This document shows positions 50,683 to 59,400 of a DNA stretch of 64,000 nt, in pieces. Source of the DNA: Roseibium sp. (GTDB taxonomy: Bacteria; Pseudomonadota; Alphaproteobacteria; Rhizobiales; Stappiaceae); the NCBI GenBank assembly GCA_017643925.1, contig JAEPML010000006.1, forward strand, positions 1-64,000, in the 5' to 3' direction. Within the stretch, counting starts at the first letter, position 1; each line of letters opens with the position of its first letter. Made by a program: the position numbers and the translations under genes. A model generated the notes under the pieces. It saw only the letters and a list, made by a program, of their open reading frames with translations. It was not told the origin of the DNA and ran no database searches.

Positions 50683-52302
50683 ATGCTTGGTCCTTCGGCC
50701 CATGTTGATACATTCGCCCGCGACAATCTCCCACCGGAGGACTGCTGGCCCGACTTTCTGCTCGATGGTTTCGACTATCCCGAACAGCTCAATGCAGCTG
50801 TCGAACTGACGGACAAGATGGTCGAGAGGGGCTTTGGCGATCACACCGCCCTTATCGGGAATGGACGCCGCCGCACCTACAAGGAACTGGCCGACTGGAC
50901 CAACCGGCTTGCGCATGCGTTGAGCGAGGATCTTGGTGTCAAACCCGGCAACCGTGTCCTGATCCGCTCCGCCAACAACCCGGCGATGGTTGCCTGCTGG
51001 CTTGCGGCAACAAAGGCCGGAGCGGTTGTGGTCAACACCATGCCGATGCTGCGCGCGGGGGAACTTTCCAAGATCGTCGACAAGGCGGAAATCGAATTTG
51101 CGCTTTGCGACACGCGCTTGATGGACGAGCTTGTCGCCTGTGCGAAGACCTCGTCGTTCCTCAAGAAGGTTGTCGGCTTTGACGGCACCTCGAACCATGA
51201 TGCCGAACTCGATCGTCTGGCGCTTGAAAAGCCGGTGCTTTACGACGCGGTTGAGACAGGGCGCGATGACGTTGCCCTGCTCGGTTTCACCTCCGGTTCA
51301 ACAGGAACGCCGAAGGCGACGATGCATTTCCACCGGGATCTGCTGATCATCGCCGATGGCTATGCCCGCGAAGTGCTCGGCGTGACTCCAGACGATGTCT
51401 TTGTCGGGTCTCCACCCCTGGCCTTTACCTTCGGTCTCGGAGGGCTCGCAATTTTCCCGCTGCGCTTCGGGGCCGCCGCGACGCTGCTTGAAAATGCCAG
51501 CCCGCCCAACATGATCGAGATCATCCAGAAATATAAGGCAACGGTCTGCTTCACGGCCCCGACCGCCTACCGGGTGATGTTGCAGGCAATGGAAGAGGGG
51601 GCCGACCTGTCTTCGCTCCGTGCAGCGGTGTCTGCGGGAGAGACTCTCCCGGCCCCTGTCTATGACGCCTGGATGGACAAGACCGGAAAGCCCATGCTGG
51701 ACGGTATCGGTGCAACCGAGATGCTTCATATTTTTGTCTCCAACAGGTTTGGCGATCACAAACCCGCCTGTACCGGCAAGCCGGTCGATGGCTATGAGGT
51801 CAAGATCATCGATCAGGACGGCAATCCGGTCGCTCCGGGTGAAGTCGGTCGCCTGGCAGTCCGCGGTCCGACAGGGTGCCGCTACCTGGCGGATGATCGC
51901 CAGCGCCAATATGTGATTAACGGGTGGAACATCACCGGCGACAGTTTTTCCATGAGCGCCGATGGCCACCTTCATTTTGCTGCCCGCAACGACGACATGA
52001 TCATTTCGTCCGGTTACAACATTGCCGGCCCCGAAGTGGAGGCGGCTCTGCTGTCGCATCCGGCCGTGTCCGAATGCGCCGTGATCGGCGTTCCGGATGA
52101 AAGCCGCGGGTCAATCGTCGAGGCTCACGTGGTTCTGGCAGAAGGCGAAGAGCCGTCAGATGAAGTGATCAAAGCGCTGCAGGATCACGTGAAGGCGACA
52201 ATCGCGCCGTTCAAGTATCCCCGTTCAGTCGTCTTTACCCAGACGTTGCCGAAAACCGAAACCGGAAAGATCCAGCGGTTCAGGTTGCGCCCCGACGCCT
52301 GA
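50683..52302 (+). CDS. Benzoate-type CoA ligase, probably 2-aminobenzoate-CoA ligase
   Basis: A 539-residue ANL-superfamily ligase: P-loop LLGFTSGSTGTPKATMHFHRD, the motif DGIGATEMLHIFVSNR, hinge GWNITGDSFSMSADGHLHFAARNDD and C-terminal Lys region LPKTETGKIQRF. The GATEMLHIF segment resembles benzoate/2-aminobenzoate-CoA ligases. It would activate the imported aromatic acid. It begins 3 bases after the dehydrogenase stop. Confidence 0.87.
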   Translation: MLGPSAHVDTFARDNLPPEDCWPDFLLDGFDYPEQLNAAVELTDKMVERGFGDHTALIGNGRRRTYKELADWTNRLAHALSEDLGVKPGNRVLIRSANNPAMVACWLAATKAGAVVVNTMPMLRAGELSKIVDKAEIEFALCDTRLMDELVACAKTSSFLKKVVGFDGTSNHDAELDRLALEKPVLYDAVETGRDDVALLGFTSGSTGTPKATMHFHRDLLIIADGYAREVLGVTPDDVFVGSPPLAFTFGLGGLAIFPLRFGAAATLLENASPPNMIEIIQKYKATVCFTAPTAYRVMLQAMEEGADLSSLRAAVSAGETLPAPVYDAWMDKTGKPMLDGIGATEMLHIFVSNRFGDHKPACTGKPVDGYEVKIIDQDGNPVAPGEVGRLAVRGPTGCRYLADDRQRQYVINGWNITGDSFSMSADGHLHFAARNDDMIISSGYNIAGPEVEAALLSHPAVSECAVIGVPDESRGSIVEAHVVLAEGEEPSDEVIKALQDHVKATIAPFKYPRSVVFTQTLPKTETGKIQRFRLRPDA

Positions 52303-52314
52303 GCGGAACAACAC

Positions 52315-52337
52315 CCTTCGCTCCGGGCAAGCGAAGG
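52315..52337 (+). other. Intercistronic hairpin between CoA ligase and binding-protein genes
   Basis: CCTTCGCT (52315-52322) pairs with AGCGAAGG (52330-52337) around a 7-base loop. No U-run follows, so it is more likely an mRNA-processing or stability element than a terminator. Confidence 0.5.
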
Positions 52338-52427
52338 TGAAACAAATAATGCGCCCGAAAACAACGGACGAAAAAGTCCGGATGCATGAAGAGTGGGAAC
52401 AGACAACGGATCCAAGAGGAGGGTTCA

Positions 52428-53564
52428 ATGAAATTGGTGACGATGGCGGTAACTGCCGCGCTGGCGCTTGGCCTGACAGGTGCACAAGCCGAACCGGTCA
52501 AGGTAGGCCTCATTACAACACTGTCCGGCGGCGGTGCCGGGCTGGGTATCGATGTGCGTGACGGCTTCATGCTGGCGGTCAAACAGGCAGGCAACGAAGA
52601 CCTCGAAGTTGTCATAGAGGACGACCAGCGCAAGCCCGACATTGCAGTCCAGCTGGCCGACAAGATGGTGCAGTCGGAAAAGGTTGATGTCCTGACCGGC
52701 ATCATCTGGTCCAACCTGGCGATGGCCGTGGTGCCCTCCGTGACGGCCCAGGGGAAATTCTACCTTTCGCCGAATGCAGGCCCGTCTGCGCTCGCCGGCA
52801 AGGGCTGCCATCCGAACTATTTCAACGTTGCCTGGCAGAACGACAACCTGCATGAAGCAGCTGGCGCCTATGCCAATTTCGCCGGCCACAAGAAGAGCTT
52901 CATCCTCGCGCCGAACTATCCGGCGGGCAAGGATGCACTGACCGGCTACAAGCGCTTCTACGAAGGCGGTCTGGCAGGCGAGATCTACACCAAGCTCGGT
53001 CAGACCGACTATGCAGCAGAGCTCGCGCAGATCCGGGCCTCCGACGCGGACAGCGTCTTCTTCTTCCTGCCGGGCGGCATGGGGATTTCCTTCCTGAAAC
53101 AATACAAGGACAGCGGTATCGACCTTCCGGTCGTCGGCCCTGCCTTTTCCTTCGATCAGGGCATTCTGCAGGCCGTTGGTGATGCAGCGCTTGGCGTGAA
53201 GAACACCAGCCAGTGGAACAAGGATCTCGACAACCCGACCAACAAGGCCTTCGTTGAGAGCTTCCAGGCCGAATATGGCCGTCTGCCGTCGCTTTACGCG
53301 TCCCAGGGCTTCGACACGGCCAATCTTCTGTTGTCGGCCATGGCCAAGGCGGATGTGAATGATGCAGATGCGTTCCGTGAAGCGCTCGAAGCGGGCGAGT
53401 TTGCGTCAACACGCGGCAATTTCAAATTCGGTCCCAATCATCATCCGATACAGGACATCTATGTCCGTGAGGTGGTAAAGGAAGGTGACGTCTACACCAA
53501 CAAGATCATCGGCACGGCGCTTTCCAGCCATGCGGATGCCTATTGGGCTGACTGTAATATGTAA
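52428..53564 (+). CDS. Liv-type ABC transporter periplasmic binding protein
   Basis: A 378-residue binding protein of the branched-chain amino acid (LivK-type, family 6) class. It has a signal peptide (AVTAALALGLTGAQA), VKVGLITTLSGGGAGLGIDVRDGFMLAV, ILAPNYPAGKDALTGYKRFYEGG and SLYASQGFDTANLLLSAM. AGAGGAGG precedes the ATG at 52428. Related proteins bind aromatic acids, so uptake of the operon's aromatic substrate is expected. Confidence 0.9.
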   Translation: MKLVTMAVTAALALGLTGAQAEPVKVGLITTLSGGGAGLGIDVRDGFMLAVKQAGNEDLEVVIEDDQRKPDIAVQLADKMVQSEKVDVLTGIIWSNLAMAVVPSVTAQGKFYLSPNAGPSALAGKGCHPNYFNVAWQNDNLHEAAGAYANFAGHKKSFILAPNYPAGKDALTGYKRFYEGGLAGEIYTKLGQTDYAAELAQIRASDADSVFFFLPGGMGISFLKQYKDSGIDLPVVGPAFSFDQGILQAVGDAALGVKNTSQWNKDLDNPTNKAFVESFQAEYGRLPSLYASQGFDTANLLLSAMAKADVNDADAFREALEAGEFASTRGNFKFGPNHHPIQDIYVREVVKEGDVYTNKIIGTALSSHADAYWADCNM

Positions 53565-53590
53565 GACGGTTCCGTCTTTCGGGGGCACAT

Positions 53591-53614
53591 GACCGGCGCG
53601 GCCTCGCGCCGGTC
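53591..53614 (+). other. Hairpin after the binding-protein gene
   Basis: GACCGGCGCG (53591-53600) pairs with CGCGCCGGTC (53605-53614), a perfect 10-bp stem with a 4-base loop. A smaller hairpin (AAGACGG at 53563-53569 with CCGTCTT at 53572-53578) lies just before it and overlaps the stop codon. They lie between the binding protein and permease genes and probably protect the upstream message. Confidence 0.65.
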
Positions 53615-53631
53615 TTCAAAACGGGATTTTC

Positions 53632-54552
53632 ATGTCACTGATATTGCTCATAGAGCAGGTTCTTAACGGCCTGCAATTCGGCATCATGCTGTTTCTGATG
53701 GCAGCCGGATTGACGCTGATCTTCGGCGTCATGGGGCTGATCAACCTCGCCCATGGCTCGCTCTACATGATCGGTGCCTTCTGTGCGGCCGCGGTCGCGG
53801 GCGCTACCGGTTCCTTCCTGCTTGCGCTGATTGCGTCGCTTGCCGGGGCAGCCATCGCCGGGGCCCTGGTGGAGCTTGTTGTCATTCGCCGCCTCTACGA
53901 CAAGGATCATCTGGACCAGGTGCTGGCGACCTTCGCGCTGATCCTGATTTTCTCGGAAGGGACACGCTGGGTCTTCGGGTCGTTCCCGCTGTTCCTGGAT
54001 GTTCCGGATTTCCTGTCCGGCCCAATCACCTTGCCCGGTGGTATCGAATATCCGCTTTACCGGCTGACGCTGATTGTTGTGGGTCTCCTGGTAGCGCTTG
54101 GACTCTATCTCCTGATTTCGCGAACCCGGCTCGGCGTTCAGATCCGTGCGGGGGAAAATGACCGCGAAATGATCGCTGCGCTCGGGATCGATATCGCCAA
54201 GCTCTACACGATCGTGTTTGCGCTGGGGGCCGCTCTTGCCGGTCTTGCGGGCGCATTGGTCGGCGCGATCCAGTCCGTGCAGGTCGGCATGGGTGAGCCC
54301 GTCCTGATCCTGGCCTTCGTGGTGATCGTCATCGGAGGGATCGGTTCGATCAAGGGGGCCTTGATCGGGGCCATTCTGGTCGGCCTGACGGACACGCTTG
54401 GCGGCATCTTCCTTCCCGAAGTGATGAAACTCTTCTTCGACCCGTCAACGGCAACTTCCATCGGATCATCCCTGGCTTCAATGGCGATCTATGTCCTGAT
54501 GGCAGCTGTCCTGATCCTGCGACCCTCTGGCCTTTTTGGAGCGCGCGCATGA
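53632..54552 (+). CDS. Liv-type ABC transporter permease (LivH)
   Basis: A 306-residue permease with about eight TM segments: FGIMLFLMAAGLTLIFGVMGLINLAHGSLYMIGAF at the start is diagnostic of LivH, and RAGENDREMIAALGID with ALAGLAGALVGAI marks the cytoplasmic loop region. It overlaps the next permease by 4 bp. Confidence 0.92.
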   Translation: MSLILLIEQVLNGLQFGIMLFLMAAGLTLIFGVMGLINLAHGSLYMIGAFCAAAVAGATGSFLLALIASLAGAAIAGALVELVVIRRLYDKDHLDQVLATFALILIFSEGTRWVFGSFPLFLDVPDFLSGPITLPGGIEYPLYRLTLIVVGLLVALGLYLLISRTRLGVQIRAGENDREMIAALGIDIAKLYTIVFALGAALAGLAGALVGAIQSVQVGMGEPVLILAFVVIVIGGIGSIKGALIGAILVGLTDTLGGIFLPEVMKLFFDPSTATSIGSSLASMAIYVLMAAVLILRPSGLFGARA

Positions 54553-55532
54553 TCCGGGAAAGCTATCTGAACGCACTGACCGTCCTGGTCCTTCTTGCGG
54601 TGCCGCTCTGGGCCGTGGTCGCGGATGAACCCTTCACAATTACGCTGATGACCCGCGCCGCGATCTTCGCAATCGCTGCGATCGGTCTCAATATTGCGCT
54701 CGGGATTGGCGGCCTGGTCAGCCTCGGGCATGCCGTATTCTTCGGGATCGGCGGTTATGCCATGGGGATCCTGGCACATCACGCGCAGACTTATACGGCC
54801 GTGTTCGAGTGGCCGCTCCTGATCGAGGGGACCAAGTCGATGCCGGTGATCTGGCTGGTGGCCGTCGTGCTGTCCTCTCTGGCGGCGCTGGTTATCGGCA
54901 TCCTGTCGCTCAGGACGACCGGTGTCTATTTCATCATGATCACCCTGGCATTTGGACAGATGTTCTTCTTCTTTGCCATTTCCTGGGCGGAATATGGTGG
55001 TGAAGACGGCTTGTCCATTTATGTCCGCAACGGCTTTCCCGGTCTGAACACGCTGGTGCCAATCGAGTTCTACGGTCTGTGCCTGGGGGTCCTGCTGCTT
55101 GTGCTGGTCTTCGCCTGGCGGCTATCGAAGTCCCCGTTCGGCCTGGCCTTGAATGCAGCCCGGCAAGCGCCGGTGCGGGTTGAAACGGTCGGCCTCGACC
55201 CGGTACGCCTGAAACTGGTTGCCTTCGTGATCTCCGGTGCGATCACGGGTCTGGCGGGAGCCATGTTCGCGGACCTCAATCGCTTCGTCAGTCCGACGAT
55301 GTTTAGCTGGCAAACAAGTGGTGAAATCATGATTTTCATCATCCTTGGGGGTGTCGGCAGACTGTTCGGTCCGGTGGTTGGTGCACTTGTCTTTGTGGCG
55401 CTTGAGCATTGGCTCGGAGGCCTGAGCGATTACTGGCACATCTATCTGGGCCTGTTGCTGTTGCTGATCGTTCTGTTCGGTCGCGGCGGCCTGATCGGCA
55501 TGGTCTCCGGAAGGAGGGCGGTTCATGACTGA
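54549..55532 (+). CDS. Liv-type ABC transporter permease (LivM)
   Basis: A 327-residue permease: AIAAIGLNIALGIGGLVSLGHAVFFGIGGYA, GVYFIMITLAFGQMFFFFAI and the late GGVGRLFGPVVGALVFVALEHWL are LivM hallmarks. It pairs with the LivH-type subunit and overlaps the ATPase gene by 8 bp. Confidence 0.92.
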   Translation: MIRESYLNALTVLVLLAVPLWAVVADEPFTITLMTRAAIFAIAAIGLNIALGIGGLVSLGHAVFFGIGGYAMGILAHHAQTYTAVFEWPLLIEGTKSMPVIWLVAVVLSSLAALVIGILSLRTTGVYFIMITLAFGQMFFFFAISWAEYGGEDGLSIYVRNGFPGLNTLVPIEFYGLCLGVLLLVLVFAWRLSKSPFGLALNAARQAPVRVETVGLDPVRLKLVAFVISGAITGLAGAMFADLNRFVSPTMFSWQTSGEIMIFIILGGVGRLFGPVVGALVFVALEHWLGGLSDYWHIYLGLLLLLIVLFGRGGLIGMVSGRRAVHD

Positions 55533-56274
55533 GGCTGTTCTTGAAACCCAGGGCATCAGCAAAAGCTTCGGAGCGTTGCGGGCCAGCCGGAACATTTCAC
55601 TGGATCTGAAACCGGGTGAAATCCATGCAATCATCGGACCGAACGGCGCCGGCAAGTCGACGCTGATCGCCCAGATCTGCGGAACGTTGAAACCGGATGC
55701 CGGAACGGTGAAGCTGCTCGGCCGCGACGTGACCCACGACCCGGCGCGGGTGCGTGCACAGGCCGGGTTGGGCAGAACCTTCCAGATCTCTTCGCTTGCC
55801 ATGGAAGACACGGTTCTGCAGAACGCCATTCTTGGTGCATTGGGGGCAAGCGGGCGTCCCTGGCGCTTCTTTTCCGATGCGGTACGCGACAGGGATCTGC
55901 GGGCAGCCGCAGAAGAAGCACTCAACCGGGTGGGGCTTGAAGATCAGGCCCGCAGTCGCACGGCGGAACTCAGTCACGGGCAACGGCGCCAGCTGGAGGT
56001 TGCCGTTGCGCTGACCCTGAAGCCAAAAGCGTTGGTCATGGACGAACCCATGGCTGGCATGGGCTCGGAAGGATCAAAGCGTCTGACCGGATTTCTGGAC
56101 AACCTGCGCCAGGAAGCACCGATCCTTCTGGTCGAACATGACATGGATGCCGTCTTTGCCCTTGCCGACCGGATCAGTGTCCTCGTTTATGGCGAGGTCA
56201 TTGCCACCGGTACGGTCGACGAGATCAGGTCTGACAAGGCCGTTCGCGAAGCCTATCTGGGAGAGGATGCATGA
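55525..56274 (+). CDS. Liv-type ABC transporter ATP-binding protein (LivG)
   Basis: A 249-residue ABC ATPase: Walker A GPNGAGKST, GLGRTFQISSLAMEDTVLQN (LivG-type Q-loop region), signature LSHGQRRQLE and Walker B ALVMDEPMAGM, switch His in LVEHDMDAVF. It overlaps the next gene by 4 bp. Confidence 0.92.
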   Translation: MTEAVLETQGISKSFGALRASRNISLDLKPGEIHAIIGPNGAGKSTLIAQICGTLKPDAGTVKLLGRDVTHDPARVRAQAGLGRTFQISSLAMEDTVLQNAILGALGASGRPWRFFSDAVRDRDLRAAAEEALNRVGLEDQARSRTAELSHGQRRQLEVAVALTLKPKALVMDEPMAGMGSEGSKRLTGFLDNLRQEAPILLVEHDMDAVFALADRISVLVYGEVIATGTVDEIRSDKAVREAYLGEDA

Positions 56275-56957
56275 GCCTGCTGACGCTTGAAAATGTGACC
56301 GCCTCCTACGGGCCGAGCCAGGCCCTGTTCGGGGTCGATCTGAGCATCGAAGAAGGCGAGGTCATGGCCCTCATGGGCCGCAATGGCATGGGCAAGAGCA
56401 CGACGGTGAAGTGCATCTGCCGAATGCTGCCGGCGGCCGGAAAACTGGAATTCGATGGCCAGGACCTGATCCGTCTTCCCAGCCACAAGGCTGCGCGACT
56501 TGGTCTCGGTCTTGTGCCCGAGGGGAGGCGGTGTTTCGGTGATCTCACAGTACACGAGAACCTGATCGCTGCCGCGAGGCGTGGGTCCTGGACGTTTGAG
56601 AAAGTCATCCAGCTGTTTCCCCGGCTTGGGGAGCGGCGCGCGCAACATGCCTATTCGCTTTCAGGCGGGGAGCAGCAGATGCTGGCCATCGGGCGGGCGC
56701 TGATGACCAATCCGCGGCTGCTGATCCTGGATGAAGCAACAGAAGGGCTTGCACCCATCATCCGTCAGGAGATCTGGGCGGCAATCAAACAGTTGAAGGC
56801 GGAGACCGGTCTTTCGATCCTGGTAATCGACAAGTCGGTCAGGGAATTGAAGGATGTCAGCGACAGCGCAACGATCCTTGAACGCGGAACGTCTGTCTGG
56901 CATGGCGCGATCGATGCGCTCACGGATGAAGTCACGTCCGCCTATGTCGGGGTGTGA
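56271..56957 (+). CDS. Liv-type ABC transporter ATP-binding protein (LivF)
   Basis: A 228-residue ABC ATPase: Walker A GRNGMGKST, LGLVPEGRRCFGDLTVHENL, signature LSGGEQQM and Walker B LLILDEATEGLAP. The usual switch His is replaced: the motif reads LVIDKSVRELKDV where most LivF proteins have a Gln or His before this position. It works with the LivG-type subunit. Confidence 0.92.
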   Translation: MSLLTLENVTASYGPSQALFGVDLSIEEGEVMALMGRNGMGKSTTVKCICRMLPAAGKLEFDGQDLIRLPSHKAARLGLGLVPEGRRCFGDLTVHENLIAAARRGSWTFEKVIQLFPRLGERRAQHAYSLSGGEQQMLAIGRALMTNPRLLILDEATEGLAPIIRQEIWAAIKQLKAETGLSILVIDKSVRELKDVSDSATILERGTSVWHGAIDALTDEVTSAYVGV

Positions 56958-57368
56958 GTGATGTTTCGGTACGTGCAGCCCGTGTTGTTCAAACATTGCG
57001 ACCCTGCCGGTATAGTTTTCTATCCGCGGTATTTCGAGATGATCAACGACTGCATGGAGCAGTTCTTTGACGAAAGGCTCAAGTGGCCGTTTCACGAGAT
57101 TCACGCCTCTGCAGCCGTGCCGACAGTCGAAATCACGACCCGGTTCAAGGCGCCGAGCCGGCATGGAGACAAGCTCGACCTGGCACTCGGTATCTCCAAG
57201 GTCGGTCGAACCAGCTGCGGATTTGCATTGGAGGCGCGCTGTGCGGGCCAGGAACGGTTCGCCTCGGATCTGACACTGGTGCATGTGAACAAGGACGGCA
57301 AGCCGTCGCAATGGCCAGACACCATCAAGGCTAGGCTGCAGCAACTAAAGGAATGTCAGGAGCAATGA
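56958..57368 (+). CDS. Acyl-CoA thioesterase (4-hydroxybenzoyl-CoA thioesterase family)
   Basis: A 136-residue hot-dog-fold thioesterase: FKHCDPAGIVFYPRYFEMINDCMEQFFDE carries the family Asp (CDPAGIVFYPRY). The rest includes AAVPTVEITTRFKAPSRHGDKLDL. It may free CoA from dead-end or surplus aryl-CoA and so protect the CoA pool. The GTG immediately before the ATG is in frame; the gene abuts the preceding stop. Confidence 0.88.
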   Translation: MMFRYVQPVLFKHCDPAGIVFYPRYFEMINDCMEQFFDERLKWPFHEIHASAAVPTVEITTRFKAPSRHGDKLDLALGISKVGRTSCGFALEARCAGQERFASDLTLVHVNKDGKPSQWPDTIKARLQQLKECQEQ

Positions 57369-57760
57369 CCCTCACAACAATTCAACCCGAGGGCTGGGCG
57401 CCCGCAAAGGGGTATGCGAACGGAATGCTCACGGAGGGCAGGACGCTGCATGTTGGCGGCCAGATCGGCTGGAACAAGAACCAGGTGTTCGAGCATCACG
57501 ATTTCATTGGCCAGATGGAACAGACCCTTCGCAACATTGTCGCCATTGTTGAGGAAGCCGGAGGCCAGGTCACGGATATTGCCCGACTGACCTGGTTCAT
57601 CAAGGACAAGACCGAGTATCTGGCGAAGCAGAAGGAAGTCGGTGCGGCTTACAGGAGCGTCCTCGGTCGCCATTTTCCGGCAATGTCGGTGGTCGTGGTG
57701 GCTGATCTGATTGAAGACGAGGCCCTGATCGAAATCGAAGCAACTGCCCAGATCGGGTGA
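57365..57760 (+). CDS. RidA-family enamine/imine deaminase
   Basis: A protein of about 131 residues of the RidA/YjgF family: TLHVGGQIGWNKNQVFEHHDFIGQMEQTLRNIVAIVEEAGG, ARLTWFIKDKTEYL and the C-terminal ALIEIEATAQIG. The Arg that binds the substrate carboxylate in active RidA (usually RNLxxxL then IEIEAxA) is not obvious at the common site. The ATG at 57365 overlaps the thioesterase stop; an ATG at 57353 is also possible. Imine deamination fits a pathway that passes through amino-cyclohexene-CoA intermediates, which supports 2-aminobenzoate as substrate. Confidence 0.85.
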   Translation: MTLTTIQPEGWAPAKGYANGMLTEGRTLHVGGQIGWNKNQVFEHHDFIGQMEQTLRNIVAIVEEAGGQVTDIARLTWFIKDKTEYLAKQKEVGAAYRSVLGRHFPAMSVVVVADLIEDEALIEIEATAQIG

Positions 57761-57793
57761 GTTTGGGCTCCCTTGGAGCCTAGCCAAGAGCTC

Positions 57794-59326
57794 TTAGTTT
57801 GCTGGTCCGCCAAGTGCGATGTTGAAACGCGCGAAGGCTGAGTAGCTGTTTCGGCTTTGATAGTCGATGTAGAGCGGACGCTCGCCAGTGACCTGGGTCA
57901 CCGGAATTCGCCAGGTTTCGAAGCGTCCACCGACATTCGCGCTGAACCGGCCACGCTGAAACCGGACGCCACCTTCAAGAATGCCGCCAACATCGAAGAG
58001 GTTCTTGTCCGTTTTGACAGTTTCGTTATGTGCAAACTCGCCGCTGAAGGTCAGGCTTCCGTCCGTTTCTGAAAAATTCTGTACCAGGCGCGCATCAGCG
58101 CCTGCGAAGACGGAAAATCCGTCAGCCAACTGATAGGCTAGCTCGGACCCCAGTTGAACGCCGACACGATGAGAGTTTGTGTCAATTTCATAGCCGAAAA
58201 ACAGCGTATTGCCGTTGGTGCGGCCGCGATAATTGAGGCTTTCGTTGGTTTGACCGTAAAAAAACAGCGCTCTTGGAGAAAATGTGACCGGCCCACTTGT
58301 GACCATCGTCATGAGGCCAAGCTGGGCCATGTATCCGTGATAGTTGTCATTGTAGGCCACATAATCCAGATCGGAGTTTGGCGCTGCGACCACAGCACCT
58401 CCTCCAAGCACACCGCCCGGGCCTTCAAGCGCGAGAATGGCAAGGTCTTCACCGCCGCTGGACACATTTGTCTTGTAACTATCGGCGCCGCTATAGCCGT
58501 AGCGAAAACTGCCAAGCGCATAAAGGTTAGTACCAAAAAGCGGAGCGCTTGTACCAAGGTCCGCCTGGCCCTGGATCATGACTGATGTAAACTGTCCATC
58601 CCTGTCAACCGAAGCAAACCTGTCCTGGACCACATTCCCGCCATTCTGCAGGCGCAGGGCGTTGAAACTATCGCGTTCCATCCAGCCTGCTTCAAATTCG
58701 ACACTCAGTTGAAAGCGCTCTTTGACAACGTCGTTCGGGCTTTGCCCGGTATCCGTTGAAACCGGACGAATATTTTGAGGTTGAGCACCTGTCTGAGCAA
58801 AGGTCACTGGCGCCGGTGCTCCGGGTGTTCCGATGGCGGGCAGGGAAGAGGCTGTCACTGAAACAAGGGCACCGGTCAGGGTGAGTGAGCGCCGTTCGAT
58901 CACGCGCCCGTTCCTGTCCTTCAGGACGAGAATGACCGGCTTGTCGCGATATTTGTCATCAACCTCAAAACGGATGTTTCCATCCTTGGGTACCGGAACT
59001 GCTGCAACGCGTCTCTTCGGGCGTTCTCCAGGTGCTGGTGTCGTCTCTGAAGTTACAGTCGCTGGTGCCTCGGCTGGTTGTCCGGTGCTCGCCGGTTGCG
59101 CTGGTCCTTCCGCGATGTCCGGCAAATCCGTTTCCAGCACATCGTCCAGGTCGGCCAGATCGATTTCGAGCTCGATCTCTTCACCGTCGAGCGTTTCCAG
59201 AGACAATGTCGTGCCGGGGGTTGGTTCGCCTTCCGAAACCTGGTTGATATCCACGACGACCGCGTGGGCGGGCAATCCCGTTGATAAAGCCAACAGGAAC
59301 GCTGCAATTACGCGCACGAACTTCAT
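57794..59326 (-). CDS. Probable outer-membrane protein, second gene of the protease locus
   Basis: A 510-residue exported protein. The signal peptide is MKFVRVIAAFLLALSTGLPAHA. Residues 25-200 are an acidic, Pro/Ala/Thr-rich region (LETLDGEEIELEIDLADLDDVLE; later KPVILVLKDRNGRVIERRSLTL). The last 300 residues consist of alternating hydrophobic/aromatic strands (FQLSVEFEAGWM, LYALGSFRYGYSG, ALFFYGQTNESLNY, YSAFARFNIALGG), as in a beta-barrel. The ATG at 59326 follows GGGGGA. I do not recognise a family. Being downstream of a large secreted protease, it may anchor, export or be processed by it. Confidence 0.75.
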   Translation of the reverse strand: MKFVRVIAAFLLALSTGLPAHAVVVDINQVSEGEPTPGTTLSLETLDGEEIELEIDLADLDDVLETDLPDIAEGPAQPASTGQPAEAPATVTSETTPAPGERPKRRVAAVPVPKDGNIRFEVDDKYRDKPVILVLKDRNGRVIERRSLTLTGALVSVTASSLPAIGTPGAPAPVTFAQTGAQPQNIRPVSTDTGQSPNDVVKERFQLSVEFEAGWMERDSFNALRLQNGGNVVQDRFASVDRDGQFTSVMIQGQADLGTSAPLFGTNLYALGSFRYGYSGADSYKTNVSSGGEDLAILALEGPGGVLGGGAVVAAPNSDLDYVAYNDNYHGYMAQLGLMTMVTSGPVTFSPRALFFYGQTNESLNYRGRTNGNTLFFGYEIDTNSHRVGVQLGSELAYQLADGFSVFAGADARLVQNFSETDGSLTFSGEFAHNETVKTDKNLFDVGGILEGGVRFQRGRFSANVGGRFETWRIPVTQVTGERPLYIDYQSRNSYSAFARFNIALGGPAN

Positions 59327-59336
59327 AAATTCCCCC

Positions 59337-59390
59337 ACACCTGTCTCTTTTTCATTGGCGAAAATGCCCAATGAAAAAGTTAACAGGTGT
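59337..59390 (-). promoter_or_regulatory. Long inverted repeat between protease and outer-membrane protein genes
   Basis: Inner arms CTTTTTCATTGG (59347-59358) and CCAATGAAAAAG (59368-59379) pair over 12 bp; outer arms ACACCTGT (59337-59344) and ACAGGTGT (59383-59390) pair over 8 bp. It lies just after the protease stop and ends directly before the GGGGGA ribosome-binding site of the next gene, so it could act as terminator/attenuator or hide the start. Confidence 0.72.
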
Positions 59391-59400
59391 TAATTTATTG

